Below are positions 8,038-16,134 of a DNA stretch of 64,000 bases, in pieces. The stretch spans positions 62,001 through 126,000 of the forward strand of contig CAIMUX010000079.1 in the NCBI GenBank assembly GCA_903844735.1, given 5' to 3'. Both the position numbers and the translations under genes were made by a program. The DNA comes from Candidatus Eiseniibacteriota bacterium (lineage in GTDB: Bacteria; Eisenbacteria; RBG-16-71-46; CAIMUX01). Positions within the stretch are counted from its first letter, which is position 1. Every line of letters begins with the position of its first letter. A model generated the notes under the pieces. The model was not told the origin of the DNA. It saw only the letters and a list, made by a program, of their open reading frames with translations, and did not search any database.

Positions 8038-8199
8038 TCAGCGGCGATGCGGACTGTCGTCCGTGGCATCGCCCTGTGGGGCGGAATCCTCGTCGGCGTC
8101 CCTTGCCGTGCGCATACGGAGGCGACCGGCTTGATACACTGAGCCCCGCAGCAAACGCTCGACCACGGTGCCAACCCCGACGTCGATGATGAGCTTCAC
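8038..8199 (-). pseudogene. Truncated DUF5615 (PIN-like) toxin remnant
   Basis: A GTG-started frame of 53 residues beginning MKLIIDVGVGTVVERLLRG, which resembles the first strand and helix of DUF5615 PIN-like toxins. After about 20 residues the likeness fades. The conserved Asp-rich centre and C-terminus are missing (normal length about 120). An AGGAG ribosome site is present and the DUF433 gene lies 14 bp upstream, as in intact DUF433-DUF5615 pairs. The downstream end abuts an IstB fragment, so the toxin is most likely dead. Confidence 0.55.
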
Positions 8200-8213
8200 A
8201 GGCAATACTCCTG

Positions 8214-8459
8214 TCAGGAGGAGATCGGGAATACCTGATCCTCGGCGACCCGCTCCGCCGCATACGAGAGCACGGCCCGAATGTCGTCGTCCTCGAGTTC
8301 CGGATAGTCTCCCAGCAGTTCTTCCTTGGCTATCCCTGCCGACAGCGCACGGAGAATCTGCTCTACGCTAATTCTCAGACCACGGATAGTGGGCTCTCCA
8401 ACAAGAACCTCCGGATCGATCGTGATCCGCCGCAGGAGCTCGGTCGGAGATTTCTCCAT
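8214..8459 (-). CDS. DUF433 domain antitoxin
   Basis: An 81-residue DUF433 protein: LLRRITIDPEVLVGEPTIRG, then LRISVEQILRALSAGIAKEE and LLGDYPELEDDDIRAVLSYA. This helix-turn-helix family is the usual antitoxin of DUF5615 toxins. The ATG at 8459 is chosen because a GGAGG ribosome site precedes it (ACTGGAGGCAGAAAC) and the upstream extension is not family-like. Its toxin partner downstream appears truncated, so it may be an orphan antitoxin. Confidence 0.85.
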   Translation of the reverse strand: MEKSPTELLRRITIDPEVLVGEPTIRGLRISVEQILRALSAGIAKEELLGDYPELEDDDIRAVLSYAAERVAEDQVFPISS

Positions 8460-8562
8460 GTTTCTGCCTCCAGTCTTGCCATGCCGCTGGCCTTCGTCAT
8501 ACCGACCGACGATCTCGAACGCAACCGCGAGGATCCAGTGGAACGGGGAAGACCATGACCGG

Positions 8563-9425
8563 CTAGAGAATCCCTTCCGCACCGCAAAGCATCCGCAGGT
8601 CGCACTCCTCGCAGATCCCCGCCTCCGGCGGCTGCGTCACCTGGAACTCCTCCGCCTGGATCCGCGCAACCACCTGGTCGAAGTACCGGCCGGCATCAAT
8701 GATCCGCTCGGGACGGTACGGGAAGGCCATCAGCGCCCGATCCTTCTGTTCCTCTGCCGTCCAGTATAGGAACAGCCGATGAACCCGTTTGTCATAGCGC
8801 CGCTCCGAGATGTGGGCGTAGGTGCAGAGCTGCCGCTCGTAGGCCTCCAGCAGGGCGGGGCTGCCTGTCGGGCGCGGCGAGGTTTTGAAGTCGAGCAGTT
8901 CCAGCTTGCCGTCGCTACCGAGCAGCAGGTCCACCTTTCCGGACGGGATGTAGCCTTCCTTCTCCAGCGAGACGTCCACCTCAGTCTGGATCACCCGCCG
9001 CATCTCCTCCCGGTTCCGGCGGAAATAGTTCATGACCTGCGTGAATGCCGCCTCCCGCGCGGTGTCGCCGATGGGCCGCACGTCGCTCAGGCTCAAGAAC
9101 CGGAAGGTGCGGTCGAACAATTCCCGGATGCGCGGCTCGTCGAGCGTGGCGAGCTTGCCGTCGAGCGCGATGCGGTGGACTTCGCGGCCGAGAGGCGATC
9201 GCGCATCTCGAAGGCGGCCTTCTCGGTGAACGTGCAGAGGACGACTTCCTCCGGCTGGGCCTTCTCCAGAAGCAGCAGGTTGAGCGCGCGCAGCACGATG
9301 CTGTAGGTCTTGCCCGATCCGGGGCCGGCCACGACGAGCAGCGGGCCGTCCAGATGGGCGACGACCTCGCGCTGCGCCTCGTTCAGATCCGGGTAGTGTT
9401 CGAGGATGACGGGCGCAATGGTCAC
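8563..9425 (-). pseudogene. UvrD-type helicase/PD-(D/E)XK nuclease with central deletion
   Basis: The 5' part, from a GTG at 9425 to about 9190, encodes a superfamily-1 helicase N-terminus: LNEAQREVVAHLDGPLLVVA, the Walker A GPGSGKT, and CTFTEKAAFEMRDRL. It shifts frame near 9190 into the C-terminal PD-(D/E)XK nuclease of the same protein class. That part shows GKVDLLL, LELLDFKTS, YERQLCTYAH and a cysteine cluster CEECDLRMLC at the end. Helicase motifs II to VI, some 500 or more residues, are missing. The reading frame is lost at the join, so this is a relic of a DNA repair helicase-nuclease. Confidence 0.85.
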
Positions 9426-9542
9426 AACAGCCCCGCCTCTTAAGAGCCGAAGACCGGGGCAACCAGAAACTCCAGCGCCTGAAACGTTTCCACCGACTCC
9501 TCAATTTTGGTTAACAACAAACAGACTGTCCGGCCCTTCACC

Positions 9543-9683
9543 CTATTGTAGCTCGTTGGCCGACGACGGATCCGGCGGAACGGCCACCGCGGCGACGGAC
9601 AGCGAAGGAACGCTGGGTGGGCTGGCCGCGCTCGGTATGTCGCCGTCGCCGCCGCCGTCGAAGCCGTACACCATGTGCTTCAC
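9543..9683 (-). CDS. Possible small hypothetical protein (46 aa)
   Basis: A GTG at 9683 overlaps the stop of the PPOX-like gene in a GTGA, the arrangement of a translationally coupled gene. The frame runs 46 residues: VKHMVYGFDGGGDGDIPSAA, then a Pro/Ser/Val/Ala-rich tail ending NELQ. The DGGGDGD stretch is acidic and glycine-rich, like a calcium loop. No family is recognised. It could equally be a chance frame, or the remains of a longer gene. Confidence 0.3.
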   Translation of the reverse strand: MKHMVYGFDGGGDGDIPSAASPPSVPSLSVAAVAVPPDPSSANELQ

Positions 9684-10153
9684 GAGGCCGCCGGAAGATC
9701 AAGCACGAACGCCTCCCCCCGGTGCCACCCCTTCATCCGCGACGGGCGCAGGCGCAGGATCGTGTAGTCCGGGTCATCGCGGCCTTGGGCGTAATATCGC
9801 TCCCACCCTTCCTGCCAAAGCGCCGATCTGAGCGACTGATCCTCCACCACCTCGATCCGCCCGGCCAGCATGAGACCGAAGAACTCGTCCGGCCGACAGT
9901 AGTAGACGCTGACGGCCGGATTGCGCCGGATCTCCGCCATCTTGGTCGAGGATGTGTTGGTGGTGAAGTAGAGCAGGACGTCTCTGTCGTGACCCTCGAA
10001 ACAGGCGTCCGTCCCCGGAAAGGCGTCGCGACAGCGCAGGTTGAAGACCGCGCGGGTCTGCGGATATCCTTCCCCGTTCACCGTCGAGAGGTAGGCGATC
10101 TTGAGCGAGTTCACGAGCTCCAGATTTTCCCGGAGGAGTGTGTCGGTGTCCAT
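9680..10153 (-). CDS. Pyridoxamine 5'-phosphate oxidase-like flavin protein
   Basis: A 157-residue split-barrel protein of the PPOX/general-stress-26 type that probably binds FMN, F420 or heme. Typical features are IAYLSTVNGEGYPQTRAVFN, LLYFTTNTSSTKMAEIRRNP (SSTKMAEI being the usual cofactor-phosphate region), VSVYYCRPDEFFGLMLAGRI and the C-terminal FVLDL. The ATG at 10153 is set by an AAAGGAG ribosome site seven bases upstream. It lies 60 bp downstream of tag in the same direction. The redox substrate is unknown. Confidence 0.85.
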   Translation of the reverse strand: MDTDTLLRENLELVNSLKIAYLSTVNGEGYPQTRAVFNLRCRDAFPGTDACFEGHDRDVLLYFTTNTSSTKMAEIRRNPAVSVYYCRPDEFFGLMLAGRIEVVEDQSLRSALWQEGWERYYAQGRDDPDYTILRLRPSRMKGWHRGEAFVLDLPAAS

Positions 10154-10213
10154 GGCATCTCCTTTGGACCAGTGTCCGATCCCCTCTCGCAAGAACAGCC
10201 GTTCCGACCGGCC

Positions 10214-10792
10214 TCACGGTTTCTTCTGCACCTCCCGCCAACGAAAGCACGAGACGAGGTGATCGTTGACCATCCCGGCTGCCTGCATGTAGGCATAGCA
10301 GATCGTCGGCCCCACGAACTTGAACCCGCGCTTCGCCAAGTCCTTGCTCATCGCTTCTGACTCGGGGGTCTTCGCCTGCACCTGCTGAACGCTTTCCCAC
10401 CGGTTCATGATGGTGCGTCCGCCGGTGAACGACCAGATGTAGGCGTCGAAGCTGCCGAACTCCTTCTGCACCAGGAGAAATGCCTTGGCTGAGATGATCG
10501 CTCCCGCGACTTTAAGCCGGTTGCGCACGATCCCGGGATCCTGCAGCAGCCGCTCCACCTTGCTCGCGTCGAAGCGGGCCACCTTGCGCGGATCAAAGCC
10601 ACTGAAGGCGGCCCGATAGTTCTCGCGCTTGTGCAGGATCGTCCGCCAACTCAACCCGGCCTGGGCGCCGTCGAGGACTAAGAACTCGTAGTGCTTCGTG
10701 TCGTCGTGTACGGGCGTGCCCCATTCCTCGTCATGGTAGCGGAGCATCAACGCGTCGTCGCATGGCCAGGGGCAACGCGGTTTGCTATTCAT
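10214..10792 (-). CDS. tag: DNA-3-methyladenine glycosylase I
   Basis: A 192-residue Tag enzyme that removes 3-methyladenine from alkylated DNA. The zinc-snap residues are visible: Cys in CPWPCDD and His in YHDEEWG near the N-terminus, and His and Cys in NDHLVSCF near the C-terminus. Other family motifs are LDGAQAGLSWRTILHKRENY, YIWSFTGG and KFVGPTICYAYMQAAGMVND. The length is normal. The gene lies between the S46 peptidase and the PPOX-like gene on the same strand. Confidence 0.96.
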   Translation of the reverse strand: MNSKPRCPWPCDDALMLRYHDEEWGTPVHDDTKHYEFLVLDGAQAGLSWRTILHKRENYRAAFSGFDPRKVARFDASKVERLLQDPGIVRNRLKVAGAIISAKAFLLVQKEFGSFDAYIWSFTGGRTIMNRWESVQQVQAKTPESEAMSKDLAKRGFKFVGPTICYAYMQAAGMVNDHLVSCFRWREVQKKP

Positions 10793-10860
10793 GGCTCATG
10801 ACCTCCTCCACCAGACCCGCGGAACCCAAATCGGATCACCCCGATCGTGGTGTCGGCGGT

Positions 10861-12951
10861 TCATGGGCTCGTGATCTCCTTCACCAGCGCGTCCGCTCCG
10901 TAGACCGTGCGGAGCGCCGCGAGAATGGCCCTCGCGTCCAGCGCAATGCACCGCGCCCGCGTCTCCTCGTAAGCGTAATCCCAGATGCAGGAGGCGAGGT
11001 TGCCATCGAACACGAGCCCCACCACCTCCCCGCGCGTGTTCACCACCGGACTCCCCGAGTTACCGCCTACGATGTCGAGGGTCGAGAGGAAATCGAACGG
11101 TGTGCCGGCGTCCAACAGCTCGCGCCGGTCGCTCCAGGAGCGCGGTGGTGTGAAAGGCGCGGCGTTTCCATGGGCCGCGGCCCGGGCAAAGAGTCCGCCG
11201 AAGGTAGTGAACACGGGCACCGGCCGGCCGGCCTCCTCGTACCCCGCGACCCTGCCGTAAGAAAGCCGCAGCGTGTTGGTGGCGTCGGGAGGAATCCGCT
11301 CCCCGCGCCAGGCGAACCGGGCCGCCTCGATCTTCTCGTGGGCCGCCCGCAACGGGCCTTTCACGCGGTCCTCATAGATCTTCCGCACCGCGCGCTCCGC
11401 GGGAAAGAGCGTCGCGGCCAGGCGGATCATCGGATCGGTGGAGGTGGCGATCCCCTCGGCCCCGAGCGTAGCCAGCGCGTGGCGTTCCTCGGTCCCGCGC
11501 AGTGTGCAGGCGCGCACCAACTGCCCCGCGCGATATCGAGGAGGGAGACCGGCCAGCACGGCCACAACCAGAGAATCGTCGGCGCCCAACTGCTCACAGA
11601 GAAGCGACAGTCCGGCCGCCAGGCGATCGACCTCCAGCGCGTCGGGAATCGGAACCTGGGCATAAAGGTCAGCATTGACCGACTCGATGTTGGAGTCGCG
11701 GAAATCTTCCAGCCGCTCATCGCTCGGCTTCGGCAACTCCTCCGCCAACCCCACCAGGTTGTGCGCGTACCGAAACAGATCCGAGCCAAACTCCCGATTC
11801 GGGTCTCCGAGCAGCTCATGGCGCACATAGATCTCGCGGTAGGCCCGCAAGGCGGCGCGCACCTCGTCCCACGCCCCGCCCCAGGCCGCGCTGCGCTCGG
11901 GATCAGCCGCGACGAACGCGCGCAGCGACTCTTCTTCCATCTCGCGCCCGCGGAAGAAGGCCGGATCGAGCAGCTCCTCCAGTGTTCCCGTGTCCGACTT
12001 GCGCCAGTTTTGGATGCTCAGAAAGTCGGACTCGGCCACGCGCGCGTTCTCGGCATCCCGCGCGGAGAACGACGCCAGTTGGGACTCACGGCGCCAGGCG
12101 TAGGCGAGATTCGCGGGCAACTGCACGTCGCGGGCAAACCGGAGCTGATCCGCGGTGAAAAGCCGACTCGTTTGGTAGGGATGCCCCAGAGCGAACACGA
12201 GATCGCCTTCCTTCACCCCCTGCTCCGCGAACCGCAGGTGGTCCGGCGTGGGCAACGGCTTCCCGTCGCGATAGAGTCGGAAGAAGCAGATATCGTAGGC
12301 AAAGCGCGGGTACTCGAAGTTGTCGGTGTCGCCGCCGAAGTTGGCCGCGGCCGCCTCCGGCGCCATGACCAGCCGGACATCATCGTACCGGTCATACCGA
12401 TAGAGGTGGAAGCGGGCGCCCTGGTAGAGGGACACCACCTCACAGTCGAGGCCGGTCGTCTTCTCCTCGTCGCTTTCGATGCCGCCCATCGCTTGGCGCA
12501 TAGCGGTCCAGGCGGCGACGGGATCGGCCCCCGACGGCGCGGCACCTCGGATCCTGGCCGTGACATCCTCGATGGAGCGGAGCACCTGGACCTCGAAACC
12601 CGGGCACCGCAGCTCGAGATCCCGCGTCGGCGCATAGAAGCCGTCCCGCAGAAGATTCCGTTCTGCGGTGCTGAGCTTCTGCAGTTGGTCGAAGCCGACG
12701 TGGTGGTTCGTCATCACCAGGCCGTCGCCCGATACGATGGAGCCCGAGGCGTCCATGCGCACGCACGCTCGCTGCAGGCGATCCAGCCATCCGGCGGGTG
12801 GTGTGAACCGGTACGATTGCTCCAGTTGCTGGAGCGGTGGGTTGTTGGGAAGCCACATTCCCTCGTCGGCCCGGGCCGCTGCTGCCAGAATCGCCGGGAA
12901 CAGAAGGCCCATGAATGCTGCGCGCCCCCCGGCCTTGCACTCTCTTCGCAT
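10861..12951 (-). CDS. S46 family dipeptidyl-peptidase
   Basis: A 696-residue secreted or periplasmic peptidase with a signal peptide (AAFMGLLFPAILAAAARADE). It is a chymotrypsin-fold exopeptidase that removes dipeptides from peptide N-termini. The catalytic His lies in GDGLVMTNHHVGFDQL (about residues 83-84) and the nucleophile is Ser634 in GGNSGSPVVN. The downstream FDGN, with Gly where DPP11 has Arg, suggests a DPP7-like preference for hydrophobic rather than acidic P1 residues; this is inferred from family knowledge. The start at 12951 follows GTGGAGGGAC and gives a clean signal peptide. S46 enzymes serve amino-acid and peptide scavenging in many asaccharolytic anaerobes. Confidence 0.93.
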   Translation of the reverse strand: MRRECKAGGRAAFMGLLFPAILAAAARADEGMWLPNNPPLQQLEQSYRFTPPAGWLDRLQRACVRMDASGSIVSGDGLVMTNHHVGFDQLQKLSTAERNLLRDGFYAPTRDLELRCPGFEVQVLRSIEDVTARIRGAAPSGADPVAAWTAMRQAMGGIESDEEKTTGLDCEVVSLYQGARFHLYRYDRYDDVRLVMAPEAAAANFGGDTDNFEYPRFAYDICFFRLYRDGKPLPTPDHLRFAEQGVKEGDLVFALGHPYQTSRLFTADQLRFARDVQLPANLAYAWRRESQLASFSARDAENARVAESDFLSIQNWRKSDTGTLEELLDPAFFRGREMEEESLRAFVAADPERSAAWGGAWDEVRAALRAYREIYVRHELLGDPNREFGSDLFRYAHNLVGLAEELPKPSDERLEDFRDSNIESVNADLYAQVPIPDALEVDRLAAGLSLLCEQLGADDSLVVAVLAGLPPRYRAGQLVRACTLRGTEERHALATLGAEGIATSTDPMIRLAATLFPAERAVRKIYEDRVKGPLRAAHEKIEAARFAWRGERIPPDATNTLRLSYGRVAGYEEAGRPVPVFTTFGGLFARAAAHGNAAPFTPPRSWSDRRELLDAGTPFDFLSTLDIVGGNSGSPVVNTRGEVVGLVFDGNLASCIWDYAYEETRARCIALDARAILAALRTVYGADALVKEITSP

Positions 12952-13033
12952 ATGTCCCTCCACACCGTCGATCGATGCCATCGGAGTGGCCTGCGGATTC
13001 AAGCCCACTCGAACCGGGCCTTCCATGCACCCC

Positions 13034-13408
13034 CTACCGCACCACCATCCAAATCCCCCCCAAGATCAGCCCCACCCCCGCGTACTGCATCACCCCCAGC
13101 CGCTCCCGAAACAAAAACCACGACACAGCCAGAATGATGACGTAGCCGCCGGAAACCATCACCGGATACGCAAGGGAGAGCTTCATCCGTGGGGTCCGCA
13201 GCGCCGCCTGATAGGCAAACACATTCATGGCAAACAGGATAAGGCCTATCACGAACGCAGGATGCAGCCGCGTCGCCAGCTTCTCGACCAGCCCCGCCCC
13301 CGCCGGCAGCTCGCGGGTCCGCAGGGCGGAATACTTCATCAGGATGTTCGCCGCGGCATTCAACACGAGTGCCGAAGCCAGCAGAATCTCAGGAAGAAAG
13401 CGTCGCAC
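13034..13408 (-). CDS. EamA/SMR-like four-helix membrane transporter
   Basis: A 124-residue protein with four predicted transmembrane helices. Motifs include LNAAANILMKYSALR in helix 1, LSLAYPVMVSGGYVIILAVS in the middle and FLFRERLGVMQYAGVGLILG at the end, typical of half-size EamA/SMR drug-metabolite transporters that act as dimers. The substrate cannot be inferred; undecaprenyl-linked sugar flippases and cation exporters share this architecture. It sits 10 bp downstream of the P-loop NTPase gene and 82 bp upstream of the S46 peptidase. Confidence 0.85.
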   Translation of the reverse strand: MRRFLPEILLASALVLNAAANILMKYSALRTRELPAGAGLVEKLATRLHPAFVIGLILFAMNVFAYQAALRTPRMKLSLAYPVMVSGGYVIILAVSWFLFRERLGVMQYAGVGLILGGIWMVVR

Positions 13409-13417
13409 CGGAGTCTC

Positions 13418-14179
13418 CTATGTTTCGCCAAACAGCGGCAACTGAGCCGGACCGAGGGGAAGCACCTCCAACACGCGCTCGACCCAGCCGTCCCGCCCGC
13501 CCGCGTCGAGCGGCAGCGCCTCTGCCTGAAACACGCGCAGCAGCTCGCCGATCACCTCGTGGATCCGTCGCTGGTAGGTGAGGTCGGTATCGCGCACGCC
13601 ATCGTAGCGCGGCCCCTCTACGACCGGCACCCAAGCGAGGAGGGCATAGCTCTTCAGCCAATCGGCCACCACGTTGTCGAACGGAGCGCGTCGTCCGAAC
13701 TTGGCAACGAGGTAGGCATAGTTGTCGAGGACACTGCGGTCGCAAACGAGAAAATCCTGCTCGTGTGCCGTCTCAATCTCGCGGGCCACCTGGGTGTGGA
13801 GGATCCACGACTGGGCATCGACGGTGGTGTCGCGGTTGAGCGGCAGCGGGCAGCTCCGCGCCACCTCTTTCACCATGTCGACACGACGGTCGAGCCGCTT
13901 CAGCCGGGCCGCCAGTTCGAAGCAGAGGGTCGTTTTCCCCACCCCGTGCGAGCCGATGAACGCGATCTTGCAGCAGCGGACGGGGGAGACCGGCCACGGC
14001 TCATCGGCGGGAAGGTCCTGGGGAGCGCCTGCCGGAGAGCCTGCGCGAGGGCCGGACGAGGGGTCGGCGGAAATGCCCGAAGGAAGGCCCACGCGCCGGC
14101 CCGAGGGAAAGGCGGCATCGGTCGTGTCGCGGTCCGGCGTGCTTCCTTCCTCGGACCGGTTATGCTCCTGTGCTACCAT
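13418..14179 (-). CDS. P-loop NTPase/kinase (AAA_28, NadR-like)
   Basis: A soluble nucleotide kinase-like protein of up to 253 residues. Walker A is GSHGVGKT at about residue 76. It is followed by VDMVKEVARSCP and FLVCDRSVLDNYAYL, the DRS..D..AY pattern of AAA_28/NadR-type kinases. The first 65 residues from this ATG are Pro/Ser/Gly-rich and not conserved in character, so the true start may be later. Its start lies 18 bp from the divergent rhomboid gene. The substrate is unknown. Confidence 0.75.
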   Translation of the reverse strand: MVAQEHNRSEEGSTPDRDTTDAAFPSGRRVGLPSGISADPSSGPRAGSPAGAPQDLPADEPWPVSPVRCCKIAFIGSHGVGKTTLCFELAARLKRLDRRVDMVKEVARSCPLPLNRDTTVDAQSWILHTQVAREIETAHEQDFLVCDRSVLDNYAYLVAKFGRRAPFDNVVADWLKSYALLAWVPVVEGPRYDGVRDTDLTYQRRIHEVIGELLRVFQAEALPLDAGGRDGWVERVLEVLPLGPAQLPLFGET

Positions 14180-14197
14180 CGCGGGGCAAAACCTATC

Positions 14198-15175
14198 ATG
14201 GAAGAGACGAATCCGCAACGAGCGCCCGGACCGGGGATGACCCGCCTCCGCCACGGCGACCGGACCTGGGAGATGCCCGATCCCGTCTGGGAGCTCTGGG
14301 TCCGGCGTGGCCATGTGCCGCCCGACGCCCTGGTGCTGTCCGAGATGTGGACCCGCGGCGTGTGGCGACGGGCTGAGAGCCTGGAGGTCTACCACCTCTA
14401 CCGTCCACCGACGGCTGAGGAGCGCGCGGCGGCCCTAGAGGTTTCACCGGCCTCCACGCGCGCGGACGCGGGCGGAAGCGACCCGATGCGCCGCGCGGCA
14501 CGCGATCTTCCCGAGGCGATCTGGGGTGCCGGTCTCTCCATGACGCAGATCCTCGTTCTCGTCAACCTCCTCGTTTCCGGTGCGCTGGTCTGGGCCTGGC
14601 GGGAAAACTACGACGCCCGGCTCTGGGCTCTTTCAGGGATACTTCGCGCTAGGCTTTTCGCCGGATTCCTCCCGGCGATCGTGGTGCCGCTCTTCCTCCA
14701 TGCGAGCGCGGGACACATCCTGGGCAACATGGTAGGCCTGACCGCGGGCGGTGCGGCGGTGGAGGAGTTCTACGGCCGGTTGCGGACGCTCGGCCTCTAT
14801 TTTTTCGCCGGCCTGTGCGGCGCCGCGATGTCGCTTCTCCGGGCGAGAGAGCTCTATCCGGAGGGAAGCGGCATCCCCGTCCCGGTCCTCACGGTCGGCG
14901 CCTCGGGTGCGATCATGGGGCTCTACGGCGTCATCCTGGTCTTTCTCCTGCGCTATCGGGCTCGCTTCTCCGATAGGCAGCGAATGAAGACGACGCGGAT
15001 CTACCTCCCGCTGCTCGCCATTGCCCTGCTGCCGTCGATCTTCGGCCACGACCTGCTCAGCCACGTCGGGGGATTCCTCGGCGGTGTGCTCGGTGCGCTG
15101 GTTGTGCCACCCCACCCGCAACGCGTGCCGTGGGAATCCGAGGACCAACAACAGCACCATCGAAACGGCGCTTAG
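14198..15175 (+). CDS. Rhomboid family intramembrane serine protease
   Basis: A 325-residue protein that cleaves membrane proteins within the bilayer. The soluble N-terminus (about 1-105) contains a GYF/DUF4339-like segment with several Trp. About six membrane helices follow. The catalytic dyad is Ser236 in LTVGASGAIMGLYG and His289 in DLLSHVGGFLGG. The supporting motif FLHASAGHILGNM carries the conserved His and Asn. The C-terminus is short and polar (His/Gln-rich). The ATG at 14198 was chosen because the frame upstream is antisense to other genes. Divergent transcription from the P-loop NTPase gene implies a shared promoter region of about 20 bp or promoters inside the opposite gene. Confidence 0.92.
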   Translation: MEETNPQRAPGPGMTRLRHGDRTWEMPDPVWELWVRRGHVPPDALVLSEMWTRGVWRRAESLEVYHLYRPPTAEERAAALEVSPASTRADAGGSDPMRRAARDLPEAIWGAGLSMTQILVLVNLLVSGALVWAWRENYDARLWALSGILRARLFAGFLPAIVVPLFLHASAGHILGNMVGLTAGGAAVEEFYGRLRTLGLYFFAGLCGAAMSLLRARELYPEGSGIPVPVLTVGASGAIMGLYGVILVFLLRYRARFSDRQRMKTTRIYLPLLAIALLPSIFGHDLLSHVGGFLGGVLGALVVPPHPQRVPWESEDQQQHHRNGA

Positions 15176-15577
15176 TTACCTGACTCGGAAACATCGCCGT
15201 GTTCAACGTCTTGGCGTGATTCAAAGAGCATCGAAATTCTTGATTGCTCAGGTGGCCGAAAGCCGACACACCTTTCCGCCGTGTCCCCAGCACCGATGTC
15301 ACGATGAATCCGTCCGTGCCCCGCTGGCTTGAGCGTCGGGGAGTTCCCGGTCCGGCGGTGCGGGCGAGTCAACCCCGCTCTCGACACGCCCCGGAAGATG
15401 TCCCATACTGCTCGCCGGGGCGCGCAATGCAGGCGGGTGTTCCCCTTGGCATCGGCCGGATGGATGCTCCCGTCGGCCGGCTGCGGCTTGCCCGCTGTTC
15501 CGATCGGCCTATCGACTCCTAACGGCAGGAAACCCATGAGAGCGGATTTCGTTGAGCGGCGAGGGAGAATCGAGCAG
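15176..15577. other. Intergenic region without recognisable gene
   Basis: Four hundred bases between the rhomboid gene and the small-protein/nucleotidyltransferase pair. Open frames exist on both strands but none resembles a protein family or has a convincing ribosome site. A CGCCGTGTCCCC motif near 15280 also occurs in the inverted repeat at 55 kb, which may mark a shared dispersed element. Confidence 0.4.
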
Positions 15578-15742
15578 ATGGACAGGTCCTTTGACCTGGA
15601 CTTCTGGCAGGCCCAAACAGCGACGGCCCGCTTTGATGCGTCGTGGGAATTGGTCATCCACTACATGAAGGTCAAGGGGTTGGATGTTCGTCAACGCAGA
15701 CTTCAGCGAACTGTTACAGATTTTCAACGCCAACGACGTTAA
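15578..15742 (+). CDS. Small conserved protein paired with nucleotidyltransferase
   Basis: A 54-residue protein beginning MDRSFDLDFWQAQTATARFD, then ASWELVIHYMKVKGLDVRQR, ending in QRQRR. This resembles small uncharacterised proteins (FDxxFWQ...R..AAWELV) often encoded immediately before DUF6036-type nucleotidyltransferases. A GAGGGAGA ribosome site lies nine bases upstream. Its 3' end overlaps the next gene by 59 bp, so the two are translated together. A role as regulator or partner of the nucleotidyltransferase is inference. Confidence 0.7.
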   Translation: MDRSFDLDFWQAQTATARFDASWELVIHYMKVKGLDVRQRRLQRTVTDFQRQRR

Positions 15743-16130
15743 GTATTTGGTGATTGGCGGGTATGCGGTCGTGCAATATGCCGAACCGCGGTTCACCAAA
15801 GACCTCGACGTCGTAATTGGAACCGACAATGTCAATGCAGAAGCTGTCTATGCTGCATTGCGGGAATTTGGCGCCCCGCTGGCAGGCTTGACGCCCAAGG
15901 ACTTTTCAGAAGATGGTTTCTTCTTTCAAATGGGCGTGCCGCCGGTACGCGTGGACGTGATGATGGGGATCCCGGGCGTCCGATTCGAAGAATGCTGGGA
16001 CAGGCGAGTGGAAGTGGATTTCGACGACTTGAAGGTCCTCTTCATTTCCAAACAGGACTTGATAGCCGCGAAACGTGCGGCCGGCCGGCCGCAGGACCTG
16101 GTGGATGCCGATTTGCTTTCGCGGGAATAG
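15684..16130 (+). CDS. DUF6036-type nucleotidyltransferase
   Basis: A 148-residue polymerase-beta-fold nucleotidyltransferase. The core motif is VKYLVIGGYAVVQYAEPRFT followed by KDLDVVIG, where Gly-Gly and the D.D pair are the nucleotide and metal sites. A third acidic residue lies in VRVDVMMG, and LISKQDLIAAKRAAGRPQDL is the typical C-terminal region. Such proteins occur in toxin-antitoxin-like and defence modules (AbiEii relatives). It partly overlaps the preceding 54-residue gene and stops 4 bp from the convergent hydrogenase protease gene. Its target is unknown. Confidence 0.85.
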   Translation: MFVNADFSELLQIFNANDVKYLVIGGYAVVQYAEPRFTKDLDVVIGTDNVNAEAVYAALREFGAPLAGLTPKDFSEDGFFFQMGVPPVRVDVMMGIPGVRFEECWDRRVEVDFDDLKVLFISKQDLIAAKRAAGRPQDLVDADLLSRE

Positions 16131-16134
16131 GGCC

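Noticed and set aside
10762-13137. 791-codon plus-strand frame opposite the S46 peptidase
   Set aside because: The minus strand encodes a complete S46 enzyme with catalytic His and Ser; the plus frame has no recognisable domains.
12668-14197. Long N-terminal extension of the rhomboid frame
   Set aside because: The extension is antisense to the S46, EamA-like and P-loop genes; the ATG at 14198 gives a normal rhomboid.
15172-15657. 161-codon minus-strand frame after the rhomboid gene
   Set aside because: No ribosome site, no conserved pattern, and it runs across the start of the plus-strand small-protein gene.
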